The notes under the pieces are model-generated. The model saw only the letters and a program-made list of their open reading frames with translations, was not told the origin of the DNA and made no database searches. This document shows positions 30,770 to 38,680 of a stretch of DNA of 64,000 bases, in pieces. The stretch is from Mycolicibacterium peregrinum. Lineage in GTDB: Bacteria > Actinomycetota > Actinomycetes > Mycobacteriales > Mycobacteriaceae. The stretch covers positions 62,001 to 126,000 of the forward strand of contig NZ_LZSO01000009.1 of the NCBI RefSeq assembly GCF_001665785.1, written 5' to 3'. Both the position numbers and the translations under genes were made by a program. How positions within the stretch are numbered: position 1 is the first letter of the stretch; every line of letters begins with the position of its first letter.

Positions 30770-31896
30770 GATGCGGCACCTACTTTCTCGGTATCGGCGT
30801 CGGGTGCCGTCTCGGGCTGGGGCTCTTCCGCATCCGTGGACCGCTTGCGACGCCACCGGGAGAACAGCACGCCGAGACCGGCGAGGCCGGCAGGGAAGAA
30901 GCCGACCACCACGATGAACAGCAGGCCCTGGGCGTAGATCCACCCGGACGGAAACCGTTCGGAGAACAGGGTTTGCGCCCAGGCCACGCCGATCGCGCCG
31001 AGGACCGGGCCGAGCAGCGTGGTGCGCCCACCGATCGCGACCCCGATCAGGAACGCGATGGAAGGCACGATTCCGACCTGCGACGGCGCGATGAACCCGA
31101 CGATCGGGACGAACAGGGCGCCGGCGATGCTGGCGAACAACGCGGCCAGGGTGTAGGCCACGACCTTGATGTTGGCCGGGTCGTAGCCCAGGAACCGCAC
31201 GCGCTCCTCGCCGTCGCGCACGGCAACCAGCAACTCGCCGTAGCGGCTGTACATCAGCTGACGGACCAGGGCCACGACGATCAGCAGCGTGGCTGCGGCA
31301 ACGAAATACACCATCCGCTTGTTGACCGGGTCGTTGAGGTTGAACCCGAAGAAGGTCCGGAAATTGGTCAGCCCGTTGCTGCCGCCCAGACTGGTCTGGC
31401 CGACGAGCAGGATCGCCAGCGCGGCCGCCAGCGCCTGCGACAGGATCGCGAAGTAGGCGCCCTTGACCCGGCGTTTGAACACACCGAAGCCCAGCAGGGC
31501 CGCGATTGCCGTCGGCACCAGCAGGATCGCCAACAACGCGAATGCGGGGGAGGCGAACGGCTGCCAATAAGCGGGCAGCTGTCGAACTCCGGCGATCTGC
31601 ATGAAGTCAGGGACATCGTGCCCACGGATCTGGGCGTCGGCGATCTTGAGGTGCATCCCCATCATGTAGCCGCCGAGGCCGAAGAACACGCCCTGCCCGA
31701 GCACCAGCATTCCGCCACGGCCCCAGGCCAATCCGATGCCGACCGCGACGATCGCAAAGCACAGGAACTTTCCGAGCAGGCTGAGCCGGAAGTCCGACAG
31801 TAGCGCCGGTGCCACGCCGAACAGCACGATCGCTGCGATCCCGAAACCGGCCAGTGAACGTGCTTGGGCCTGCCATCGTCCGACGATTGTTCTCAT
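30766..31896 (-). CDS. urtC: Urea ABC transporter permease UrtC
   Basis: A 376-aa permease of the branched-chain amino acid (LivM) type with about nine or ten hydrophobic helices. It has GQGVFFGLGGYMMGMHLK and the cytoplasmic loop motif AVRDGEERVRFLGYDP, plus an acidic C-terminal tail. Its start overlaps the urtB stop (ATGA) and its stop overlaps urtD. Confidence 0.93.
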   Translation of the reverse strand: MRTIVGRWQAQARSLAGFGIAAIVLFGVAPALLSDFRLSLLGKFLCFAIVAVGIGLAWGRGGMLVLGQGVFFGLGGYMMGMHLKIADAQIRGHDVPDFMQIAGVRQLPAYWQPFASPAFALLAILLVPTAIAALLGFGVFKRRVKGAYFAILSQALAAALAILLVGQTSLGGSNGLTNFRTFFGFNLNDPVNKRMVYFVAAATLLIVVALVRQLMYSRYGELLVAVRDGEERVRFLGYDPANIKVVAYTLAALFASIAGALFVPIVGFIAPSQVGIVPSIAFLIGVAIGGRTTLLGPVLGAIGVAWAQTLFSERFPSGWIYAQGLLFIVVVGFFPAGLAGLGVLFSRWRRKRSTDAEEPQPETAPDADTEKVGAAS

Positions 31897-32777
31897 ACGA
31901 GACTCCTGGTCCGAACCGTGAACAATCCCTGTGGGCGCACCTGCAGGAAGATCACGATGATGGCGAACACGATCACCTTGGCCAGTGACGCTGTGGTGCT
32001 GTATTCGATGAACGAGTTCAGGAAACCGAGGGCCAGGGCCGCGATCACGGTGCCCTTGATCTGGCCGAGCCCGCCGACCACCACCACCAGGAAGGCATCG
32101 ATCAGGAAGCTCTGGCCGATGGTCGGACTGGTGGAGCCGATCAGCGTCAGTGCCACACCGGCTACCGCGGCCAGACCTGATCCGATGAAGAAGGTGGTGA
32201 TATCGGTCCGGCGTGACGAGATGCCGCTGGTCTCAGCCAGATCGCGGTTCTGGACCACCGCCCGGATCCGCCGCCCCATCGGGCTGGTCTTGAGGACCAA
32301 CGCCAGCACCGTGACACAGATGACGGCCAGTACCAGGATGAAGATCCGCGTCTTGGGCACTACCGCGCCGAGGAGCTCGACGCCACCCGACAGCCATTCC
32401 GGTGCAACGACATTGACCGCGGGCGCACCGAAGATGTCGCGGGCCACCTGTTGCAGGATCAGGCCGACGCCGAACGTGACCAGCAACGTATCCAGCGGAC
32501 GGTGGTACATCCGCCGGATCAGGGTGACCTCCAGCAATGCTCCCATTGCGCCGCCGACGAGGAACCCGACCAGAAGGGAGATCACCAGGGAGGCGCCGGC
32601 ATTGGTGATGAGCTGCTGCACCACATAGGCGGTGTAGCACCCCGCCATGATGAATTCGCCGTGCGCCATGTTGATGACGCCCATCTGGCCGAACGTGAGG
32701 GACAGGCCTAGTGCGGCGAGCAACAGGATTGAGCCGAGGCTCAATCCTGTTGCCAGCTGGCCGATCAGAATGTCCAT
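31893..32777 (-). CDS. urtB: Urea ABC transporter permease UrtB
   Basis: A 294-aa LivH-type permease. The N-terminus has LSLTFGQMGVINMAHGEFIM, characteristic of this permease group, and the cytoplasmic motif RAVVQNRDLAETSGI follows later. It has about eight membrane helices. It lies 32 nt downstream of urtA and overlaps urtC by four bases. Confidence 0.94.
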   Translation of the reverse strand: MDILIGQLATGLSLGSILLLAALGLSLTFGQMGVINMAHGEFIMAGCYTAYVVQQLITNAGASLVISLLVGFLVGGAMGALLEVTLIRRMYHRPLDTLLVTFGVGLILQQVARDIFGAPAVNVVAPEWLSGGVELLGAVVPKTRIFILVLAVICVTVLALVLKTSPMGRRIRAVVQNRDLAETSGISSRRTDITTFFIGSGLAAVAGVALTLIGSTSPTIGQSFLIDAFLVVVVGGLGQIKGTVIAALALGFLNSFIEYSTTASLAKVIVFAIIVIFLQVRPQGLFTVRTRSLV

Positions 32778-32809
32778 GCTGTGTCTGATTCGCCGTCTCT
32801 ACGCTCGCC

Positions 32810-34078
32810 TCAGCCGGACAGCCCCGCGGCCCACGGGTAGGACTTCAGGTACGGATCCGGTTCGATCGGCCCCTTGGACTCCCAGATGGTGTAGATCAAG
32901 CCGTCAGGCCGGATCTCGCCGATGCGGGCGGTCTTGGTGATGTGGTGGTTCTCGCCGTCGATGGTGACCTTGCCTTCAGGGGCGTCGAAGGTGACGCCGT
33001 CGGCGTTGTCCTGAATCGCCGCCACGTCGAACGACTTTGCCTTCTCGACGGTGTTCTTCCACAGGTACACCGAGACGTAGGCGGCTTCCATCGGATCGGA
33101 GGTGGGCTTCTTGGGATCCTTGACGAAGTCCTTGTAGGCCTTGACGAAGGCGTTGTTCACCGGGGTGTCGATGGTCTGGTAGTAATTCCACGCCGTCAGC
33201 TGGCCGGTGACATTCTGCACGCCGATACCGCCGACCTCTTCCTCGGCGATCGAGACCGAGACCACGGGCATCGCTTGCGGGGTCAGGCCGACATTCTTGT
33301 ACTCGCGGAAGAACGCCACATTGGAGTCGCCGTTGAGGGTGTTGAACACGGCGTCGGCGCCGGCGCTGCGGACCTTGTTGATGATGGTGGAGAAGTCGGT
33401 CGAGCCCAGCGGTGTGTAGTCCTCGCCCTTGATCTCGATGCCGTTCTCTTTTGCGTAGGCCTTGATGATCCGGTTGGCGGTCTGCGGGAACACGTAGTCA
33501 CTGCCCACGAGATAGAGCGATTTGACGCCCTTCTCCTTGAGATAGTCCAGCGCCGGCACAATCTGCTGGTTGGTGGTGGCGCCGGTGTAGAAGATGTTCT
33601 TGCTCGACTCCAGACCTTCGTACTGCACGGGGTAGTAGAGCAGGGCGTTGGCGCTCTCGAACACGGGCAGCATGGCCTTGCGGCTCGACGAGGTCCAGCC
33701 GCCGAACACCGCGGCCACACAATCACTACTGATCAGCTTCTCGGCCTTCTCGGCGAACACCGTGGGCTCGGAGGCCCCGTCCTCGCCGATCAGCTCGATC
33801 TGTTTGCCCAGGACACCGCCCTTGGCGTTGATCTCCTCGACCGCGAGCTTGATCGCATCGCGCACCGTCACCTCGGAAATGGCCATCGTGCCTGACAGCG
33901 AGTTCAACGATCCGACCTTGATCTTGGGCCCGGAGGTGTCCACACAGGAAGCAGTGTTTGCTGCGTCGGTTTCGCTCGCCCGGCTGCCACAGCCGGCAAG
34001 GAGCAGGCTGGTGGCTGCGATCAAACTCCCTGCGGCAAGCGCAGACCGACGCAACGGGGCACGTCCTGGAACTCGCAT
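32810..34078 (-). CDS. urtA: Urea ABC transporter substrate-binding lipoprotein UrtA
   Basis: A 422-aa secreted lipoprotein. The signal peptide has lipobox LLLAGC. The mature part shows the UrtA/LivK fold with IKVGSLNSLSGTMAISE, GGWTSSSRKAMLPVFE and YYPVQYEGLESSKNI. I placed the start at ATG 34078, behind AAAGGGAAAGG; the frame extends to 34150 but without a better site. Urea uptake operons of mycobacteria are usually nitrogen-regulated through GlnR, but I could not identify a convincing GlnR box upstream. Confidence 0.94.
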   Translation of the reverse strand: MRVPGRAPLRRSALAAGSLIAATSLLLAGCGSRASETDAANTASCVDTSGPKIKVGSLNSLSGTMAISEVTVRDAIKLAVEEINAKGGVLGKQIELIGEDGASEPTVFAEKAEKLISSDCVAAVFGGWTSSSRKAMLPVFESANALLYYPVQYEGLESSKNIFYTGATTNQQIVPALDYLKEKGVKSLYLVGSDYVFPQTANRIIKAYAKENGIEIKGEDYTPLGSTDFSTIINKVRSAGADAVFNTLNGDSNVAFFREYKNVGLTPQAMPVVSVSIAEEEVGGIGVQNVTGQLTAWNYYQTIDTPVNNAFVKAYKDFVKDPKKPTSDPMEAAYVSVYLWKNTVEKAKSFDVAAIQDNADGVTFDAPEGKVTIDGENHHITKTARIGEIRPDGLIYTIWESKGPIEPDPYLKSYPWAAGLSG

Positions 34079-34315
34079 GGGCGACCTTTCCCTTTGATTG
34101 CAGCGCTTCTCAGCCGATCCGTGCCGGCGGCGGTGCAAGAGGCTAAACACCGGGGTGCAGGTGTCGAATCGGGACGTTAGAGCGCCGCTGTTACTGGGAA
34201 ATGTCTGTGTGTGACAAACAAATTAACCTCAAGCTAGGCCGAGTTGGTTTGCCGTTGGCGGAACGCGGTGACACTCAGTAGTCGCACCTGTAACAAGGCG
34301 GTACCGTGCTGGGAT

Positions 34316-34759
34316 ATGACGTATGTGACGAATATGCGAAAAGCGACAACCACGGTCGGTGCGGCGCTCGTACTGGCGGCTGCGGGTATGGCGGTCTCCA
34401 ACGCAACGTCCTATGCGGAACCGTCGGGCCAGGGCCATCAGGTGAAGTACACGCTCACCTCCGGCGCGCCGTACGAATTCGACCTCTACTACCTGACGAC
34501 GCAGCCGGCGAGCAAAGACGCCTACAACGCTGACGCCTACAAGTACCTGCAGAAGGCGACGGTGAACGTCGGTCCCGACACGCCTTGGGTGTTCGAGACC
34601 ACGCTCGCCGATCCGCAGTGGGCTGTCTTCACGGTCGCGAGCACGACGCACGGTGGCCAGGCGCAGCCCAACGCGCACTGTGAGATCTCTGTCGACGGTC
34701 AGATTGCGGTGCAGAACGATCATCCGTACAGCCCGCGCTGCCAGCTCGGTCAGTGGTAG
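34316..34759 (+). CDS. Small secreted protein of unknown function (MmpS-like pattern)
   Basis: A 147-aa protein from ATG 34316; ATG 34334 (MRKATTTVG) is an equally possible start. A signal peptide (GAALVLAAAGMAVSNA) appears to end after SYA. The mature part, with HQVKYTLTSG, ATVNVGPDTPWVFE and CEISVDGQIAVQNDH, resembles the beta-rich core of mycobacterial MmpS and related secreted proteins, but I would not assign it to that family without a search. It ends at a strong hairpin (34770). Confidence 0.65.
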   Translation: MTYVTNMRKATTTVGAALVLAAAGMAVSNATSYAEPSGQGHQVKYTLTSGAPYEFDLYYLTTQPASKDAYNADAYKYLQKATVNVGPDTPWVFETTLADPQWAVFTVASTTHGGQAQPNAHCEISVDGQIAVQNDHPYSPRCQLGQW

Positions 34760-34769
34760 GTGACGCGCT

Positions 34770-34804
34770 CGCGTTATCCGGCGAGATGCTCGCCGGATAA
34801 CGCG
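34770..34804. terminator. Perfect 16-bp hairpin between convergent genes
   Basis: CGCGTTATCCGGCGAG (34770-34785) is perfectly repeated in inverse orientation at 34789-34804 around the loop ATG. There is no U-tract, so this is a bidirectional hairpin terminator of mycobacterial style. The last codons and stop (34774) of the minus-strand gene lie inside it. Confidence 0.7.
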
Positions 34805-36198
34805 TAGACTGCCTCGTCGCCGTGGGCGTCTTGGTAGTTCACCTTGATCACGACCTGACCCTCGCGGTCGCCGCCGTTGCTGTCCCACTTACCGATGGTG
34901 ATCTTTGCTTTCCCGCGGTCCACCGGGTCGACCCCGTAGCGGCGCATCGCGTCCTCACGCACCTGTGCCACGACGGTCGGGGACACGTCGGTGAACCTGA
35001 ACCGGGGAGACCAGGTGTCGTCGCCCATCGGATCATCCGGCGTGGTGAATCCACCAGCGCTCGCGTGCGTGCGGTAGTAGTAGTCGCCCCGGAAAAAGCT
35101 GAGCCAGAACCCGCCCTTGTCGTCTGACAGCTCGATCTCCTTGAGGATCGGCTCTGACGTCGACAACCCGCGAGCGACCAGTGCAGCCTCCGCCTGCGCC
35201 AGTCCGGCGCCGACATCGTCGGCGGGCCACCAGGGCGCGACGGTGCCGTCGGTCTTGCCCATGACCGTGACGCTGGGATCGCCGAACCAGCCGTCGATCA
35301 GCACCGGTCGGGTCGCGCCGAAGATGTCGTCCTCACGGGAAATGGCAAGGCGCGTGGGCTTGTTGTCGTCGGGCGGCAGCATTGCCATCGCCTTGGACAC
35401 ATAGTCCTGCGCCGAGAATCCCTGCAGATCCCCGATGCTGAAGGTATCGCGAGCGCGGCTTGCCGTCGTGGACTCGGTGGTATCCCAGCCACGGGTGCGG
35501 CCCTCGTAGCTCCGGCTCTTGTCTCCGCCCAGATACACCGTCGCGGTGACGTAGCTGTCGCGGATGTCGATCGCCAGTAGTGCGTCGAGCAGGTCCGGCG
35601 ACTCCGTCCGCAGGTGGGCGAGCAGCTCGTCGTACCACTGCCACAGCGGTTTCGTATCGGGGTCGTCGGAGGTGATGCCGGGGACCGCGGTCGACACACT
35701 TCTGGTCAAGGGCTTGAGATCCCAGATGTCGCTCGGGGGGAGCAGCATGGTGGCCCACATCGCCGCCACCGCCGTCAGGGCCGCCGGCGCGTGGGCCCGC
35801 GTGGGCCGGTGTTCGATGACCGCAGCGCTGCCTGGCGTTCCGATTGCCTCCGACGGCAATTCGCCCCGACCATCGGCGACGATGCCGGCGATCTGCGCTC
35901 GGGACAGGTTGGCGTGACGGTGAAACCGGAACGGTGCGTCTCGGGGCGGCCGCGCCTCGCCGGCGACGAGGGTCGACGCGATCGCCGGAGCCGGTGCCGA
36001 ACGGTCGATCAGGTCCACGGTCACCGGGACCAGTTCACCGGCGGACGCGGCGGTGACCGACCGAGTGAACGCGCCGGCCACCATCGCGATCCCCAATGCG
36101 GCGAGAACGATCGCGAGCACCAGGAACCAGCCACCCGAGTAGGCCCCGATCGCGATGCCGGAGCCGACGCACACGCCACCTACGATCGAGCGAAGCAT
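34774..36198 (-). CDS. Membrane-anchored protein of unknown function
   Basis: A 474-aa protein. Two membrane helices lie near the N-terminus (SIVGGVCVGSGIAIGAYSGG and the following VLAIVLAALGIAMVAGA), then a segment with RARRP-poor basic sequence, a third hydrophobic stretch (ALTAVAAMWATMLLPPSDIW), and a long hydrophilic domain with PWWPADDVGAGLAQAEAAL and SFFRGDYYYRTHA. ATG 36198 is chosen because AGAGG lies 7 nt upstream; GTG 36207 is upstream of that. I do not recognise the family. It is divergent from the gene at 36351 and convergent with the secreted-protein gene. Confidence 0.75.
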   Translation of the reverse strand: MLRSIVGGVCVGSGIAIGAYSGGWFLVLAIVLAALGIAMVAGAFTRSVTAASAGELVPVTVDLIDRSAPAPAIASTLVAGEARPPRDAPFRFHRHANLSRAQIAGIVADGRGELPSEAIGTPGSAAVIEHRPTRAHAPAALTAVAAMWATMLLPPSDIWDLKPLTRSVSTAVPGITSDDPDTKPLWQWYDELLAHLRTESPDLLDALLAIDIRDSYVTATVYLGGDKSRSYEGRTRGWDTTESTTASRARDTFSIGDLQGFSAQDYVSKAMAMLPPDDNKPTRLAISREDDIFGATRPVLIDGWFGDPSVTVMGKTDGTVAPWWPADDVGAGLAQAEAALVARGLSTSEPILKEIELSDDKGGFWLSFFRGDYYYRTHASAGGFTTPDDPMGDDTWSPRFRFTDVSPTVVAQVREDAMRRYGVDPVDRGKAKITIGKWDSNGGDREGQVVIKVNYQDAHGDEAVYALSGEHLAG

Positions 36199-36291
36199 CG
36201 AATTCACCTCTACTCAACCACCTTTCGGCGGTCCAGCCGAGCCCGTCGGCGTTGCTGCGGGTCTTCAGCCATGGACCAACCATACGCAGAC

Positions 36292-36307
36292 GCCACTGGC
36301 CAGTGGC
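36292..36307. promoter_or_regulatory. Perfect 16-bp palindrome in divergent promoter
   Basis: GCCACTGGCCAGTGGC is a perfect palindrome midway in the 152-bp gap between divergent starts at 36198 and 36351. A TAGTGT -10-like hexamer (36315-36320) lies between it and the plus-strand start. The position suggests an operator; the regulator is unknown. Confidence 0.45.
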
Positions 36308-36350
36308 TGCACGGTAGTGTCGGTGGGGTGCGTTGGACGGTTGCGGCGGC

Positions 36351-37520
36351 ATGAGCGTGGACGCGCCGGCCGGTGAGAATCTCGCGCTGATCTCCCGCAC
36401 CGAATACCTCGACACTCCAACCCGCATCCGCCGGGGTGTCTGCGCAGCGCTTCTGTTGGCGGCAGCGCCCTTGCTGCTGATCCTCGTAGCCAGTGGGGTG
36501 CCCCCGGCGATCGTCATGGTGGTTGTGGGTGCGTCACTGACCAGTTCGGTCCTGTACAGCGTCGTTGGTCGAATGACAGGTCGACGAGCCGCGGTTCGGC
36601 TCGCGCTTGTCGACGGACAGGTCCTGATCGGAACCGAAGACAGCGAGGGTGTCGTGCGCCCGCTGGCCGATCTCGTCGATGTCGGCCTGTCCGCCGAAGA
36701 GTCGCCGGAGACCCGCATCGCACTCGCTGACCGTGACCTTCGAGTCCAAGGTGTGCGCTATCTGCAGTTGACCTTCCGCGATGGCGCCGACTTTCACGTC
36801 GCGGTCCTGGAGGACGATCCGGTCGCCGCCGAGATCCTGCGGCGTCTACGGCGTGCGGTCCCCGAGAAACCGCGCAAGTACAAGCAGATGAGGCCGGCGG
36901 GCCGGCGCGGCACATCGACAGAGTCAGTTTCCGTGACGACGCAGGCCGCACCGCCCAGGCCCGTCGAACCGGACGTCGTGGTGGCCGGGCCGGGCGCGTC
37001 GCCGGCGGCCGATGTCCGGCTGTGGGAGGCTGCGCGCGCTGTCCACCGGCGGGTGTTGTCCGAGTACGGCGCCTATGAGTTGGAGCCCGCGCTGTACCTG
37101 CGTTATCCCGGCGTTACCGACATCACCCGCGAGCACGTGATGGATTTCCATACCGCGTTGGAGGAGGCCCAGGCGTTGGCCACCGACGCCTACCCGGACG
37201 CCGCATTCGCCGGGCGTTACCGCGCGGCGGTCGATGCGCTGCGGCGCCAATGGGTTCGGTGCGAGCGCGACGGAAAAGTCACTGGGACCAGTTACCTGGC
37301 CGACGACGACCGCGCCGACCTGGATACCGCCGCCAAGCTCTACAACCATGCGCAGGCCACCGATCAGCCGGCGGAGAAGACGTCCTATCTGCGCAAGGTG
37401 CAGCAGATAGTCGTCGACCTCGACGGGCGCGGCCGGGTACACCTGCCTCGTCCCGTCGTCGCCGCGATCGAATCCCAGGTCCGGCTGGCGCTCGAGCCGG
37501 GACCCGGCTCGGCGGGCTGA
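36351..37520 (+). CDS. Conserved protein of unknown function, two N-terminal membrane helices
   Basis: A 389-aa protein from ATG 36351. Two membrane helices (CAALLLAAAPLLLILVASGV and IVMVVVGASLTSSVLYSVVG, about 30-73) are followed by a PH-like or beta-rich stretch (VRLALVDGQVLIGTEDSEGV). A Pro-rich linker leads to an alpha-helical C-terminal domain with LWEAARAVHRRVLSEYGAYE and SYLADDDRADLDTAAKLYNHA. I do not recognise a named family; the C-terminal half looks cytoplasmic. An orphan SOS box follows 40 nt after the stop. Confidence 0.75.
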   Translation: MSVDAPAGENLALISRTEYLDTPTRIRRGVCAALLLAAAPLLLILVASGVPPAIVMVVVGASLTSSVLYSVVGRMTGRRAAVRLALVDGQVLIGTEDSEGVVRPLADLVDVGLSAEESPETRIALADRDLRVQGVRYLQLTFRDGADFHVAVLEDDPVAAEILRRLRRAVPEKPRKYKQMRPAGRRGTSTESVSVTTQAAPPRPVEPDVVVAGPGASPAADVRLWEAARAVHRRVLSEYGAYELEPALYLRYPGVTDITREHVMDFHTALEEAQALATDAYPDAAFAGRYRAAVDALRRQWVRCERDGKVTGTSYLADDDRADLDTAAKLYNHAQATDQPAEKTSYLRKVQQIVVDLDGRGRVHLPRPVVAAIESQVRLALEPGPGSAG

Positions 37521-37559
37521 ACCTGATCCCACGGACTGGGAACCGTGTTGACGTCGCGC

Positions 37560-37575
37560 TCGAACTGGTGTTCGA
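37560..37575 (+). promoter_or_regulatory. Perfect orphan LexA (SOS) box
   Basis: TCGAACTGGTGTTCGA matches the mycobacterial LexA consensus exactly. The next plus-strand annotated gene is 1.1 kb away, behind an opposing gene. The box is followed after 7 nt by an ATG (37583), the same spacing as at the radical SAM gene (38658 box, ATG 38681), and both boxes continue as GATAA. Confidence 0.75.
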
Positions 37576-37582
37576 TAAACGC

Positions 37583-37624
37583 ATGCGCATCGGCGGTTCC
37601 GGTTCCGGCCCGATGCGCGATTGA
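37583..37624 (+). other. Possible 13-codon ORF or small RNA start behind orphan SOS box
   Basis: ATG 37583 opens MRIGGSGSGPMRD then TGA at 37622-37624. The last base of the stop begins the hairpin at 37624. If transcription starts just downstream of the SOS box, the product would be a leaderless or near-leaderless transcript of roughly 100 nt. Whether it acts as peptide, RNA or only a relic of a promoter duplication is open. Confidence 0.35.
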
Positions 37625-37688
37625 CTGGGCAAGCGCCCACGGCGCGCGCCGATGCCGTACCCGAAACCGCGGCATCGGCGCACCCAGT
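37624..37688. terminator. Nested hairpin terminator between convergent units
   Basis: ACTGGG (37624-37629) pairs with CCCAGT (37683-37688). Inside, GCGCCGATGCCG (37646-37657) pairs perfectly with CGGCATCGGCGC (37670-37681) around a 12-nt loop. It could end both the SOS-box transcript and the opposing hydrolase gene, whose stop codon is at 37690. Confidence 0.6.
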
Positions 37689-37689
37689 C

Positions 37690-38508
37690 TCATCTATCGG
37701 CGTCTGCTCGGTGCACGGCAGCCGCGATCGCTCGCGCGAGATCTGTCGGCGCTTCGACATGCGCCAGATGGCCCTGTCCTGGGAGTCGAATCAGATTCGC
37801 CTGAGGTAGCGCGGCCGCAAACGAGGCAAAGGCGGTGCCGTACGGCGCCAGGTTTTCGTTCAGCGTGCCGAGGATGAGCGTCACCGGCATTTCGAGGTGT
37901 CGATAGCGGTCCAGGGCTGGTTGGTGGGAATTGATCGCAGCCAGTTCGTCGGCCAATGGCGCGGCGAGTGGCCGCAGGATCGGCCATGCCGGAGTGCGGC
38001 GCAATTCGGCGACGTATTCCGCCGAGAATCCGGAGACCTCGGTATTGATCAGGGTGACCGCCTGGTCGAGGTCCCCGGCGGTGATGGCGCGACGAAGGTG
38101 GGGAACGACGTCCGGGGCAAACGGCCGGCCGACCGGTTCATAAGCCGTCGCCGACTGGACGTGTGGGTTGTCCAGCGCGGCTTCCAGTGCGATGAGGGCG
38201 CCGTAGCTCCATCCGAAGAGGTGTGCGTGGCCGAGTTCGTCGAGGATGTGGCGCAGATCGACGACCTCGACGTCCACCGAGTAGCCGGTGCCAAGGGCGC
38301 CGCTGGGAACTCGGCCACGCCGGTTGAGGGTGATCACCGGATTGGGGAGATCGATGGCGTCCACCACGGGGCGCCATGTCGCCGCGTCGGCCATCACTCC
38401 TGGGACGAGCAGCAGGGGAGTGCCGGTGCCCGGGCGGACCTCGCAACTCAGTGTGGTCCCAGCGCGGTGGTAGTCGATCCTGCCGGGTTGCGATTGCGTG
38501 AATGCCAT
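37690..38508 (-). CDS. Alpha/beta hydrolase
   Basis: A 272-aa serine hydrolase-type protein. It has an oxyanion region LLLVPGVMADAATW, the nucleophile elbow FGWSYGALIALE (Ser), and a C-terminal GQGHLAHVEAP supplying the catalytic His. The substrate is unknown. ATG 38508 is used; the frame continues upstream without a clear start. It lies between two SOS boxes but is transcribed in the opposite direction to both. Confidence 0.85.
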   Translation of the reverse strand: MAFTQSQPGRIDYHRAGTTLSCEVRPGTGTPLLLVPGVMADAATWRPVVDAIDLPNPVITLNRRGRVPSGALGTGYSVDVEVVDLRHILDELGHAHLFGWSYGALIALEAALDNPHVQSATAYEPVGRPFAPDVVPHLRRAITAGDLDQAVTLINTEVSGFSAEYVAELRRTPAWPILRPLAAPLADELAAINSHQPALDRYRHLEMPVTLILGTLNENLAPYGTAFASFAAALPQANLIRLPGQGHLAHVEAPTDLARAIAAAVHRADADR

Positions 38509-38657
38509 TCTGGCGCAGGTCCAATCGTGGATTGTCGAGTATCTGTCCGGTCGCCGATCAGTCGGCGGCCCACTGTTACGAACCCGGCTGCGGCCGACGG
38601 TGTTCCTCAATTCGGGCAGAACGTCGACACACGCATGGAATTACCTTGACATTCATA

Positions 38658-38673
38658 TCGAACAATTGTTCGA
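38658..38673 (+). promoter_or_regulatory. Perfect LexA (SOS) box upstream of radical SAM gene
   Basis: TCGAACAATTGTTCGA matches the LexA consensus exactly and ends 7 nt before the ATG at 38681. The M. tuberculosis counterpart Rv2578c is, as I recall, among LexA-regulated genes. Confidence 0.85.
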
Positions 38674-38680
38674 TAACGGT

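Noticed and set aside
34181..34225. Possible GlnR box upstream of urtA (GTTAC...GTGAC)
   Set aside because: AC dinucleotides are present, but the spacing and half-sites fit the GTNAC-N6-GAAAC pattern poorly. GlnR control is plausible from the literature on urea operons but cannot be supported from this sequence.
37545..37877. 110-aa plus-strand open frame covering the orphan SOS box
   Set aside because: It would place the LexA box inside the coding sequence and runs antisense through the hydrolase gene; the 13-codon ORF starting after the box fits the promoter better.
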